Origin: Massilia sp. Root418 | GTDB lineage: Bacteria > Pseudomonadota > Gammaproteobacteria > Burkholderiales > Burkholderiaceae_D | DNA length: 64,000 nucleotides | Direction: 5' to 3' | Assembly (NCBI RefSeq): GCF_001425265.1 | Contig: NZ_LMEC01000011.1 | Coordinates: 977,692-1,041,691, forward strand | In this document: positions 25,707 to 33,024 of the stretch, piece after piece | Layout: each line of letters begins with the position of its first letter | How positions within the stretch are numbered: position 1 is the stretch's first letter | Made by a program: the position numbers and the translations under genes | Notes under the pieces: generated by a model | Database searches by the model: none | What the model was told of the DNA's origin: nothing | The model's input: only the letters and a program-made list of their open reading frames with translations

Positions 25707-26206
25707 CGAAAATTCTTGTATTGGGTACTGGCGTCCTTGCAGTAGATCCTGTCGATACCGGCGACAGTTGGGAGACGCCGGGGCAGGTCATCCCAAAAGC
25801 AGTGGCGGCCGGCGCGCAACTCGTGGACGCAGACCTGCCAGGAGATTTCAGCCCTGCGCGCTATATGTGGAACGGCACCGACGTGGTGCCGATGCCGACA
25901 GCTCCGCAGGAAGCGCCGCCGCGCCGGATCACCAAGCTGGCCTTCCGCAACCGGTTCACGGTGGCCGAGAAGGTGGCCATCGATCTCGCTTCCATTGACG
26001 ACCCATCATCTGGCGCGGCCGCGCGGCAGCAGGCCGCTGCGGTGCGCGTCAGCCTGGCTGACGCTGCTGCTGCCGCCTACATCGACCTCGCCCGCGATGA
26101 CACGCGCGCCGGTGTGCTGATGCTGGAGGCCGCCGGCATCCTCGGCGCCGGGCGCGCGTTGGAGATTCTGGACGCCGACATTCAACCTCACGAACGGGTG
26201 CAGTAA
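25703..26206 (+). CDS. Fibre-associated phage protein (possible fibre chaperone)
   Basis: The 167-residue protein starts within the fibre stop (ATGA). The N-terminus is beta-rich (KILVLGTGVLAVDPVDTGD) and ends in a YMWNGTDVVPMP segment, a 'W-x-G' feature often seen in fibre-associated proteins; the second half is helical (ITKLAFRNRFTVAEKVAIDLASIDD). The RxFRxRFTxxE pattern recurs in phage proteins encoded after fibre genes. It may be a tail-fibre assembly protein; this is inference from position and form. Confidence 0.65.
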   Translation: MTKILVLGTGVLAVDPVDTGDSWETPGQVIPKAVAAGAQLVDADLPGDFSPARYMWNGTDVVPMPTAPQEAPPRRITKLAFRNRFTVAEKVAIDLASIDDPSSGAAARQQAAAVRVSLADAAAAAYIDLARDDTRAGVLMLEAAGILGAGRALEILDADIQPHERVQ

Positions 26207-26664
26207 TGTTCCGCGCCGCCTTCTATAAAGGCACGCGGCCGGGCTTCGCGGGCGCCTATAACTATGTGGTTCGGACCTGGACCGATTCGCCCTACAGCCA
26301 CGTCGAGCTGATCTTCAGCGACGGCATGGCCGGCAGTGCCTCGTTCGCCGACGGCGGCGTGCGGCTCAAGGCCATCGAGTTAGACCCCGCCCGCTGGGAC
26401 TTCATGGAGTTGCCCGCCCACCTGGAGCCGGCGGCGCGCGCCTGGTTCGAATCGCACGCCGGCGCCAAGTACGACCTGCTGGGCAACCTCCAGTTCATCC
26501 TCACGCCGTTCGGCCAGGACCAGCGCCGCTGGTTCTGCAGCGAGGCCTGCGGGGCAGCCCTGAGCCTGCCTGAGCCGTGGCGCTACGATCCGCCGACGCT
26601 GGCCAGCGCGCTCACCCTGATTTCCATCCAACCCGCTTCGGCGGGTTTTTTAATGCCCATCTGA
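26206..26664 (+). CDS. Permuted NlpC/P60-like (YiiX-type) phage hydrolase
   Basis: The 152-residue protein has a conserved His in PYSHVELIFSDG near residue 29, and a Cys in RWFCSEACGAAL near residue 109. The His-before-Cys order suits a circularly permuted papain-like fold (YiiX/LRAT type). AKYDLLGNLQF is also typical. Such proteins are frequent before phage lysis genes and may cleave peptide or amide bonds. The start shares a base with the previous stop. The last codons overlap a terminator hairpin, and the C-terminus may be an extension. Confidence 0.78.
   Translation: MFRAAFYKGTRPGFAGAYNYVVRTWTDSPYSHVELIFSDGMAGSASFADGGVRLKAIELDPARWDFMELPAHLEPAARAWFESHAGAKYDLLGNLQFILTPFGQDQRRWFCSEACGAALSLPEPWRYDPPTLASALTLISIQPASAGFLMPI
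26630..26651 (+). terminator. Terminator overlapping the 3' end of the hydrolase gene
   Basis: AACCCGC-TTCG-GCGGGTT (26630-26647) with following T residues. It is encoded inside the last codons of the upstream gene and separates tail from lysis genes. Confidence 0.75.
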
Positions 26665-26673
26665 AAGGCACAT

Positions 26674-27054
26674 ATGGCAGAACCTGCAAGCTCCACCGTA
26701 GGCGTGGCGATTGCCGCCGGCACCATCACGCTGACCGGTTCCATTCTTGGCGTGCAATACGACGCGCTGCTCGCCGGCCTGGCTGGCGGGCTTGTGTCGC
26801 TGTCGTACCTGCCGCCGATGTCTCCGGTGCGCATCGCTGGCAGCGTGGCCGGATCGTCGCTGATTGGCGGGTGGTTCGCGCCGCTGGCCAGCATCACGGC
26901 GGCGAACTACTTCCCCTTCATCAGTGGTGCTGGCGAGACCGCGGTGCGCATAGCGGCGGCTGCGACGCTGGGCCTGTGCGCGCAAGTCCTGATCCCTGCC
27001 GCCTTCGCGTGGCTGCGCGCCAAGGGCGGCGCTGCGAAAGGAGGCGCATCGTGA
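26674..27054 (+). CDS. Putative holin
   Basis: The 126-residue protein has at least three hydrophobic segments (about 9-25, 30-45 and 52-70) plus a further one (about 92-115), and a short Lys/Gly-rich tail. The ATG at 26674 has GAAAGG upstream. Location directly before a second membrane protein and the endolysin is typical for a holin, which would permeabilise the inner membrane. The family was not recognised by sequence alone. Confidence 0.7.
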   Translation: MAEPASSTVGVAIAAGTITLTGSILGVQYDALLAGLAGGLVSLSYLPPMSPVRIAGSVAGSSLIGGWFAPLASITAANYFPFISGAGETAVRIAAAATLGLCAQVLIPAAFAWLRAKGGAAKGGAS

Positions 27055-27293
27055 TGATCCTCAACGTGATCGCCGCCTTCGTCATCTTGGCGCGCGGCGC
27101 GCTCGCCGTCAGCCACCTGTGCCCTGGCACGCCGCTGCGGGTGCGGGCTGGCTGGATCCTGCTGGCCATCGGAGCCGCTGCCGTCATGCTTTCTGGCGGT
27201 ACGCCCGCCTGGCCGAACGTGGCGCTGCACTGCGGTATAGCGGCGCTGGTCTGCTTTGAGCGGCGCGCGCCATTCTTCTGCGAGAAAAAATGA
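27054..27293 (+). CDS. Small membrane protein of the lysis cassette
   Basis: A 79-residue hydrophobic protein with three probable membrane helices (ILNVIAAFVILARGALAV, WILLAIGAAAVML, and NVALHCGIAALVCF). Start is ATG 27054, with GGAGG 9 bases upstream; GTG 27051 is an alternative. It overlaps the previous stop and the endolysin start. It may be a second holin or an antiholin. Confidence 0.7.
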   Translation: MILNVIAAFVILARGALAVSHLCPGTPLRVRAGWILLAIGAAAVMLSGGTPAWPNVALHCGIAALVCFERRAPFFCEKK

Positions 27294-27922
27294 TAACCAC
27301 CGATCAGCTTGTGCAAATCATGCCCCTGGCGCGCGGCCGTGTCGACCGGTTCCTCGCGCCGCTGAACGCGGCCATGGCCGAATTCGATATCGACACCCAG
27401 GCGCGCCAGGCAGCGTTTCTGCCCACGGTGGCGCACGAGTCCGGCCAGCTCGGCACGCTGGAGGAAAACCTGAACTACTCGGCTGAGGCGCTGATGCGCA
27501 CCTGGCCGCAGCGGTTCCCGCCGGCGACGGCGGCGCTGTACGCCCGCCAGCCGGAACGCATCGCGAACCGGGCCTACGCGAGCCGCGAGGGTAACCGCGA
27601 GGAGGGGAGCGGCGACGGCTGGCGCAACCGTGGTGCTGGTCTGATCCAGCTCACATTCGAGAACAACCACGCAGCCTGCGCGAAGCACTTCCGCATCGCG
27701 CGCGCCGACGTGGCGGCATGGCTCCGCACGCCGGAAGGAGCGTGCCGCTCCGCTGGCTGGTTCTGGTCCGTGAATCGGATTAACTCCTGGGCCGACGCGC
27801 GCGACTTTGACGGCGTGTGCGACGTGGTCAATCGAGGCAAGAAGACGGCCGCGATCGGCGACGCAATCGGCTGGAAGGAGCGCCTAGCGCTGTACCAGGT
27901 TGCGCTTCAGGTGTTGTCGTGA
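27290..27922 (+). CDS. Endolysin, GH19 (chitinase-like)
   Basis: The 210-residue enzyme has the GH19 pattern: FLPTVAHESGQLGTLEENLNYSAEAL (with the first catalytic Glu in AHES), RANRAYASREGNREEGSGDGWRNRGAGLIQLTF and a C-terminal WKERLALYQ. It cleaves glycosidic bonds in peptidoglycan. No signal peptide is present, so export depends on the holin. It overlaps both neighbours by 4 bases. Confidence 0.93.
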   Translation: MITTDQLVQIMPLARGRVDRFLAPLNAAMAEFDIDTQARQAAFLPTVAHESGQLGTLEENLNYSAEALMRTWPQRFPPATAALYARQPERIANRAYASREGNREEGSGDGWRNRGAGLIQLTFENNHAACAKHFRIARADVAAWLRTPEGACRSAGWFWSVNRINSWADARDFDGVCDVVNRGKKTAAIGDAIGWKERLALYQVALQVLS

Positions 27923-28314
27923 GCGCCCTCAACGCGCTGGCCGGCGCGGTGGCGGGGCAGGGCTGGAAGATCGCCAGTACGGTGCTGGCCAGCCTGTTGC
28001 TGGCGGTCGGTGCCGCCGGCGGCGCGGCGTGGTGGATGGTCGACCGCGCGCGCGAGCAGGCGGTGGTCGACCTGCGCGCCGAGCAGAAGCTGGTCGCTGA
28101 GCTGCGCCTGGGCATTGGCACGCAGAACGCGGCCATTGCAGTGCTGGGCCAGGAGAAGCTGGCCGCCGAGGCGCGCGGCGCGGCCGCCCGGGTCCAGGCT
28201 GCTGCCGATGGTAGACGCTACGATGCGGCGCTGCAGCAGCTGGCCGGCGCGCGCGTCACGACCTGCGCGGATGCCATGCCCTTCGTGAACAAGCTGCTTG
28301 AGGATGTGCGATGA
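27919..28314 (+). CDS. Rz: i-spanin (Rz-like)
   Basis: Starts at GTG 27919 overlapping the endolysin stop (GTGA). The 131-residue protein has one N-terminal membrane anchor (IASTVLASLLLAVGAAGGAAWWMV) followed by a long helix (QAVVDLRAEQKLVAELRLGIGTQNAAIAVLGQEK), the form of an inner-membrane spanin. It should pair with the lipoprotein encoded next to fuse inner and outer membranes at lysis. Confidence 0.8.
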   Translation: MSALNALAGAVAGQGWKIASTVLASLLLAVGAAGGAAWWMVDRAREQAVVDLRAEQKLVAELRLGIGTQNAAIAVLGQEKLAAEARGAAARVQAAADGRRYDAALQQLAGARVTTCADAMPFVNKLLEDVR

Positions 28315-28589
28315 GCCGGAAAATCCTCAACTTGAGCAAATTGGCAAGTTCGGGCCTGTTCGTGCTGCTGGCCGGCTGCGCCAGTGTGTCGCCGCCCGCG
28401 ACTCAGACCGTGGAGGTACCGGTCTACGTGCAGTGCGTGAAGGCGCGGCCGCAGCGGCCGGTCTACGAGTTCGACAAGCTACCGGCCGATGCCAGCGACG
28501 GCCGCAAGATCATGGCGCTGGCGCGGGACTGGGTGCGCGCGCGGGAGTATGAATTGAAGCTGGAGGCGGTTGTTGCTGGGTGTACTTGA
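28311..28589 (+). CDS. Rz1: o-spanin (Rz1-like lipoprotein)
   Basis: A 92-residue lipoprotein: signal peptide with lipobox LLAGC at about 20-24, then a Pro-rich mature part (SPPATQTVEVPVYVQ). The start overlaps the Rz stop by 4 bases. Longer than lambda Rz1, with a Cys-containing helical end. It is the outer-membrane partner of the i-spanin and the last recognisable prophage gene. Confidence 0.8.
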   Translation: MSRKILNLSKLASSGLFVLLAGCASVSPPATQTVEVPVYVQCVKARPQRPVYEFDKLPADASDGRKIMALARDWVRAREYELKLEAVVAGCT

Positions 28590-28625
28590 GCACGGCGAAT
28601 TTCCGGCCTGCGGGCCTTAAAATCC

Positions 28626-28738
28626 GTCTAATATCGTTTGCAGGATGCGTTGTCGGCCAGCATTTTGCGTTGCTGTGCGATGCACTGTATATTAGACGAG
28701 AATTCGTCAAAGGCCGCATTCGCGCGGCCTTTGACGAA
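28626..28738. repeat. Inverted repeats in the prophage arm next to attR
   Basis: Two inverted repeats occupy the 160-base stretch between the last phage gene and the attachment core. A perfect 15-base stem (28703-28717 with 28724-28738, loop 6) has no T run after it and may be a bidirectional terminator. A 9-base pair, GTCTAATAT (28626-28634) and ATATTAGAC (28689-28697), could be integrase arm sites. Confidence 0.6.
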
Positions 28739-28750
28739 CAGCGTGCGCGT

Positions 28751-28795
28751 ATGGGGTGCAAGGGGTCGGAAGTTCGAATCTTCTCGCCCCGACCA
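28751..28795 (+). other. Attachment site attR: 3' fragment of tRNA-Pro(GGG)
   Basis: The sequence runs from the anticodon loop (ATGGGGT), through the 3' anticodon stem GCAAG, the T arm (GGAAG-TTCGAAT-CTTCT), to the acceptor strand CGCCCCG, A, CCA at 28793-28795. No 5' half precedes it, so this is a duplicate left by integration. A tRNA-Pro(GGG) gene is therefore expected left of the window, with the phage integrase beside it. The crossover likely lies in the anticodon-loop to T-arm segment, as for many tyrosine integrases. Confidence 0.88.
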
Positions 28796-28808
28796 ACAAC
28801 TTAGATTC

Positions 28809-28870
28809 AGCGAAACCGGCCTTGGCCGGTTTTTTCGTTTTGGCCGTCAAGCCGCGTTGGTGTAGTTCCT
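28809..28870 (+). repeat. Direct repeat copy A (tRNA terminator and gene end)
   Basis: From AGCGAAACCGGCC to GTTCCT this 62-base stretch reappears, diverged, at 47862-47924. It includes the tRNA terminator and the last codons of the minus-strand gene at 28847-29164. Confidence 0.8.
28814..28835 (+). terminator. Host terminator of the tRNA-Pro gene
   Basis: AACCGGCC-TT-GGCCGGTT (28814-28831) followed by TTTT. It lies 18 bases after the CCA end, so it is the native tRNA terminator and marks the host side of the junction. Confidence 0.8.
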
Positions 28871-29164
28871 GCACATGGACACGAGCGGCTCCAGCGTGGG
28901 GGCGTCGGGCCGCGCCAGCAGTACTTCGATGACCAGCTGTATTTGCGCTGCGCTGGGAATGATTTCAACCGGGCTGTGCTCCATCCATGCCACCAGCAGC
29001 GCAGTCAACTCTTCCCTCGGCAGGCGCAATACCTCGTTCCTGGTTGGCACCTTGGTATGCCATGGCCTGCGTCTGTGTGCGCTGCCACTCTGGCGGCGTA
29101 ACGCGGCGTTCATGTTCTCGGAGGGGACGCCAAAGCGTTCCTCGTCTTCGTGGAAATCCTTCAT
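28847..29164 (-). CDS. Hypothetical protein downstream of tRNA-Pro (105 aa)
   Basis: A basic N-terminal half (about 20 to 45, RRQSGSAHRRRPWH) and a helical second half (REELTALLVAWMEHSP, AAQIQLVIEVLLARP), ending RNYTNAA. No ribosome site is evident before the ATG at 29164; an internal Met at about 18 is another possible start. Its last codons recur as a remnant (RNYAHAA) in repeat copy B at 47.9 kb, which suggests an old duplication of this locus. Function unknown. Confidence 0.55.
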   Translation of the reverse strand: MKDFHEDEERFGVPSENMNAALRRQSGSAHRRRPWHTKVPTRNEVLRLPREELTALLVAWMEHSPVEIIPSAAQIQLVIEVLLARPDAPTLEPLVSMCRNYTNAA

Positions 29165-29288
29165 GCTGTACTGATATGTAGCGCTAACAAGGAGTGGTTA
29201 GCTTAACACGATCAGCTGTGACCTTCCCGCATCGTGACGGCAAGGTCATAGATCGATTATTCGGCTTCTCCCTAGGCGAGAGTTCTCG

Positions 29289-29909
29289 TCAGCCCTGCGC
29301 CAGGCGTGCGATAGCACGCGCGCTTTGTTCTCGGGCTGATTCCACGGCTGCGGCACGTCCCTCGGGTGCAGAACCGATTTTTTCGGCACGGATGAAACTG
29401 ACGTCGTCGATTCCGATAAAGCCCAGCAGTTGCTTCAGGTAAGGCTCCTGGAAATCGATGGTCCGCGATGGTCCCTCCGAATACAGTCCACCACGTGACT
29501 CGACCACAATCGCGCGCTTGTTCTTCAACAACCCTTCCGGGCCGCTCGGTCCATAAGCGAAGGTGACGCGCGGACGCAGCACATGATCGAACCAGGTGCG
29601 TAGGGACGAGGGAATGCTGAAATTGTACATGGGTGCGCCGATCACGATCAGGTCTGCGGCCTGTAGCTCGGCGATCAACTGATCGGACAGCGTCCGGGTC
29701 GCCAGTTCCTCCTCGGTCTGAGCGATTGCGCGGACGCCAGCCACGTTAGCCGGGGTCAGATGCGGGATCGGATCCTGGCCGACGTCGCGATAGGTGAGGT
29801 GGGCCTGAGGATTGATGTCGATCAGGCGCTGGACGACGTCGCCGACCAGCAGGCGCGACACGGAGGCATTTCCCGAGACACTGCTATTGATGACTAAGAT
29901 GTAGTTCAA
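29289..29909 (-). CDS. azoR: FMN-dependent NADH-azoreductase
   Basis: The 206-residue flavodoxin-fold protein has the AzoR signature: ILVINSSVSGNASVSR at the N-terminus (phosphate-binding loop), GAPMYNFSIPSSLRTWFDHVLR in the middle, and an ESRGGLYSEG segment. It reduces azo dyes and quinones using NADH. The start is TTG at 29909, supported by AGGAA 5-6 bases upstream. It is a single gene with no near neighbour on its strand and fits a detoxification theme in this segment. Confidence 0.9.
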   Translation of the reverse strand: MNYILVINSSVSGNASVSRLLVGDVVQRLIDINPQAHLTYRDVGQDPIPHLTPANVAGVRAIAQTEEELATRTLSDQLIAELQAADLIVIGAPMYNFSIPSSLRTWFDHVLRPRVTFAYGPSGPEGLLKNKRAIVVESRGGLYSEGPSRTIDFQEPYLKQLLGFIGIDDVSFIRAEKIGSAPEGRAAAVESAREQSARAIARLAQG

Positions 29910-30032
29910 GGTATTCCTGTTTTGCAGTTAAAAATTTAAATTCAGTTAATCCAGCTCAGGATTGTCTATGAGGCTGTAGTCGATCAAACTCTCCGACAGG
30001 CAGTTGATCTCACTGGTCGATGCAATCCTGTC

Positions 30033-31004
30033 TCAGCGGTTGTCGAGGACGTAGATTTTGTTGCCCCGGTAGTCCCAGACGGTTTTGTATTCGTGCAGGA
30101 ATCCGTGACCGATATAAAGGAGGTTTTTCGAGGGGAGCCCGGTCGGCCCCGATGCGGGGAAGGGTTTGGTATCGACCCGGATCGACTTGATGTCGGGAAC
30201 CGAGACGCCGCCAAGCGATAGTCCCGTAACGGCATAGTCGTCTTCGCCACCGTTCGGTTTTAGCACGCGTAGTGCGAGCAGATTTTCCTTTGTTTCTTTG
30301 TCGACGTAAAGATAGCCATATGCGCCAGTATCGAAGGTTGCTGTGACCTCAAGCGTCCCGATTTTCGCCGGCATGACTGGAATATTCGGGCGCCGTCTGA
30401 CGTCAAAGGGAAGCTCGGCAATAATCCGTTCGCCGGCAAGGTAGTCTGCAGTAGGCGTGTTCCGATAGAAGATGGCCTGCAGTTTGCGGTAATCCAGTTT
30501 TAGGGTATATCCATCCCACGCGTGGAAGCCGAACCATCCGAGGAAATCCGGCGTGATACCCTCCAACTGGGCAGCGTCCTGCGCGGCCACCCGCGTGGCC
30601 ACCTTGTAATTTAGGCCGGCGATCCGAATATCCTTGACGACTGGGGCAAGCTGCGAGGTGAAGCTTTGCCCACTCCCGAACATCCCCTGACCTACCGTCT
30701 CCAGCTTGGCGATCGGGATTCGGTGGCTATTGAGGGAAAGTGCGTCTTGGGCAGCCGTGTCGAGCATGAACTTCCCTGGAACCGCTGACACGCTGCCCTC
30801 GATAAAGGGGAATTCGCGGACCATGACGATCGGCAGCGTGACCTGGTCGCCGGACATGCGGATTTCCCTTGCCCGGCTGGATGGTGTGTCCTTCTCAGCG
30901 ACATTAGTCGCCGCAGCGAAGTTGCACCCTGTTGTCAGGAGCACTGTCAGTAGTAGGGGGCTAGCAAATCGCTGAGCGCGCGTGAAGCGGAAATTAGTTC
31001 TCAT
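30033..31004 (-). CDS. Lipoprotein with retropepsin-like aspartyl protease motifs
   Basis: From the ATG at 31004 the 323-residue protein has an N-terminal signal with lipobox LLTTGC. Two aspartyl-protease-type motifs occur: FMLDTAAQDALSLN and, about 150 residues later, ATFDTGAYGYLYVD. The second is a canonical DTG; the first is DTA. It resembles predicted bacterial aspartyl proteases (retropepsin-like). If both halves fold alike this would be a single-chain, two-lobed enzyme. No substrate is suggested. The longer frame upstream of 31004 lacks a ribosome site. Confidence 0.7.
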   Translation of the reverse strand: MRTNFRFTRAQRFASPLLLTVLLTTGCNFAAATNVAEKDTPSSRAREIRMSGDQVTLPIVMVREFPFIEGSVSAVPGKFMLDTAAQDALSLNSHRIPIAKLETVGQGMFGSGQSFTSQLAPVVKDIRIAGLNYKVATRVAAQDAAQLEGITPDFLGWFGFHAWDGYTLKLDYRKLQAIFYRNTPTADYLAGERIIAELPFDVRRRPNIPVMPAKIGTLEVTATFDTGAYGYLYVDKETKENLLALRVLKPNGGEDDYAVTGLSLGGVSVPDIKSIRVDTKPFPASGPTGLPSKNLLYIGHGFLHEYKTVWDYRGNKIYVLDNR

Positions 31005-31090
31005 GAACAGTTTTCTTGTAAAAGTCCCGTGACGTGGCCTGTGCTTTCCCACGATGGGGCGGAGGCGACCTACCGACACGGTGGCGTGCT

Positions 31091-32287
31091 TTAAATTGTT
31101 TTCGTGTATGGATAGATCAGCTTGCCTGATCGCAACGATGCAGGTGAGACAACGACCTGCTTGGCTTCGTCCAGAAATTGCATAGGATCGGCGCTGTCAA
31201 TGCCTTGGTACTGGACTTGCACTACGCGGGGTTCAGTCCATTCCCCATGCACGCCGAAGCGCACCTTACCCATGACGGTATCGAACGGAGTAGCTCTTGC
31301 GTAAGCAGACAGCGTCGCGTCATTCAAGCCGCCTGTACCCTGCACAGCCTGCTCGAGAACCTGCATCTGGGCATAAGCCGTGGGCGCCATGTAGTGGCCA
31401 AGCGGATCGACGTCCTGGCCCACGGCTCGCGTTCTATAGATCGACAGCATTTCGTCCACTCCAGGGAACCTCATGGCGGACACCGGTACCCAGTACTCGT
31501 AGTTCACGAACCCATTGAGCAGAGGACCGAGCGCTGCCTTAACCAATGCATTCTGTGGTCCAATCATGGAAGCGCCCACCATCTTGGGGCGGTAAGAGTG
31601 TGCGTGAACGGCCTTGACCAGGTCGATTGAATCTTGCAGGTACGAGCATATGAATAGCAAGTCGCACTGGCTTGCGGCGACGGCATCCATGACCGGCTTG
31701 AAGTCCTTGGTGCTGAGCGGGTAGACCGCTTCATGCACCACCTTAAAGCCGTACTTGGCCGCATTCTTTTTAGCGCCACGAATTGGATTCCTGGAAAACG
31801 CCGCGTCGGCCGATAGTAGCGCGGCCGTCAAGGGCCGCGGCTTTTGCTGAGCGGCTAGTTCAAAAAAGCTTTCCGTGAGCGCCGCGTTGGGGTCGGAGCC
31901 GGTCGGGATCATGGCGAAGTAATTCTCATAGGCCAGTTCGTTGTTCACGCCTAGTCCCATCAATCCAACAAAGAACCGCTGGCGTTCCATCATCAGTGGC
32001 ATCGCGGGAAGTAGCGTGTTGGTGCCATATCCTCCGATGACAAGGTCAACCTTATCCTCGTCCATGAGCCGTCGGTACAAGGCTTCAACGTTGGCCGCGT
32101 CGGACCCGTCGTCATAGCAGAGCAGCTCGACCGGACGGCCAAGCAAGCCGCCGCGCGCGTTGATACTTTCGAGCCAAATCTGATGTGCCAGGCGCGCGGC
32201 ACGACCATTGCCGCCAACCGCGCCGCTCAGCGAAAGACAGTACCCAATACGAATGGGAGAGGAAGAGTTTTGTTGACCCGGTTGCAT
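31091..32287 (-). CDS. Orphan periplasmic-binding-protein fold (LivK/AmiC-like)
   Basis: The 398-residue protein matches the Peripla_BP_6 pattern of branched-chain amino acid or amide binding proteins: IRIGYCLSLSGAVGGNG, ARGGLLGRPVELLCYDDGSD and VDLVIGGYGTN. However, it begins MQPGQQNSSSPIRIG with no signal peptide, and no permease or ATPase genes are adjacent. A cytoplasmic ligand sensor, as with AmiC, is therefore possible. AAGGGC lies upstream of the ATG. Confidence 0.82.
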   Translation of the reverse strand: MQPGQQNSSSPIRIGYCLSLSGAVGGNGRAARLAHQIWLESINARGGLLGRPVELLCYDDGSDAANVEALYRRLMDEDKVDLVIGGYGTNTLLPAMPLMMERQRFFVGLMGLGVNNELAYENYFAMIPTGSDPNAALTESFFELAAQQKPRPLTAALLSADAAFSRNPIRGAKKNAAKYGFKVVHEAVYPLSTKDFKPVMDAVAASQCDLLFICSYLQDSIDLVKAVHAHSYRPKMVGASMIGPQNALVKAALGPLLNGFVNYEYWVPVSAMRFPGVDEMLSIYRTRAVGQDVDPLGHYMAPTAYAQMQVLEQAVQGTGGLNDATLSAYARATPFDTVMGKVRFGVHGEWTEPRVVQVQYQGIDSADPMQFLDEAKQVVVSPASLRSGKLIYPYTKTI

Positions 32288-32393
32288 GATGAGCCCTTGG
32301 TTGGTTGTGCCTAAAAATAGTGACGACTAGCCGGAGTTCCCCGGCGTGCCTCCCGTTTCGCAGTAATCACGGCGCCGCGGGTAGGAGTGGCTG

Positions 32394-32789
32394 TTAGTCT
32401 TGTCCTGGCGGGTCGATAAAGACGAAAAGCGAATGGATGCGCCCGTCCTGCAAATGCACGACGTCCATTCCGCTAACAGTGGCCGGCCCGCCTGGAGGCC
32501 CCGAACGCCACTTGAGGACGCCGATGCCGTTGTGCCCGAGAGCGGGAGAACGGGGCGTGAAAACGAAGGCGGGTGGCAGCTGGCTCAGCAGTGCCGACAC
32601 CGCGTCGTTGATCTGTGCGTGGCCCCTGGCGAAGGCATGCGGTTCGTGCAGCACAGCGTCATTGGCGTACAAACGTTCGATTGCGGTCAGGCGCCTGACG
32701 GCATCCCGCTCGCTAAAGACCTCAGCGAGGTTCGCACGCATCAGAAAATCATAGTCCACGCCTGCATCGGCATTCATCGATTTAAGCAT
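32394..32789 (-). CDS. SnoaL-like / NTF2-fold protein
   Basis: I start it at the ATG at 32789, which has GAGGAG 7 bases upstream, giving 131 residues. The pattern RLTAIERLYANDAVLHEPHAFARGHAQINDAV followed by beta strands (GMDVVHLQDGRIHSLFVFIDP) is typical of the NTF2-like superfamily, which includes isomerases, hydrolases and ligand carriers. No specific substrate can be inferred. Two further NTF2-like genes lie at 37.5-38.2 kb. Confidence 0.8.
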   Translation of the reverse strand: MLKSMNADAGVDYDFLMRANLAEVFSERDAVRRLTAIERLYANDAVLHEPHAFARGHAQINDAVSALLSQLPPAFVFTPRSPALGHNGIGVLKWRSGPPGGPATVSGMDVVHLQDGRIHSLFVFIDPPGQD

Positions 32790-32928
32790 TTTTGGGCTCC
32801 TCACATTGTTCACAGCAGAGGATGCGGCACTGCAAAGCAGGGCTGCGCAATATCGGCTGGCTTGATGCTATGGTCTCAGCATTGCGCTCCGCGATCACTG
32901 CTCAATATTGCTCTCTGTAGATCAAATC

Positions 32929-32964
32929 GCTCATCCAGCTCATCCGGCTCATCCAGTTCATCCA
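32929..32964. repeat. Four tandem 9-base repeats
   Basis: GCTCATCCA is repeated four times (with one-base variants) in the gap before the antiporter gene end. Nothing else was seen in this 235-base gap. Role unknown. Confidence 0.7.
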
Positions 32965-33024
32965 GCCCACACGCGCGTCTCACACGCCACCTACCAGGTA
33001 AGAGCGATTATTTCCAGCTTGTTC

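Noticed and set aside
29194..29442. Plus-strand 82-residue frame near the azoR 3' end
   Set aside because: Mostly antisense to azoR and lacks a ribosome site.
32929..32964. Four 9-base tandem repeats considered as a CRISPR-like or regulatory array
   Set aside because: No spacers and no adjoining cas genes; a short simple repeat is the better description.
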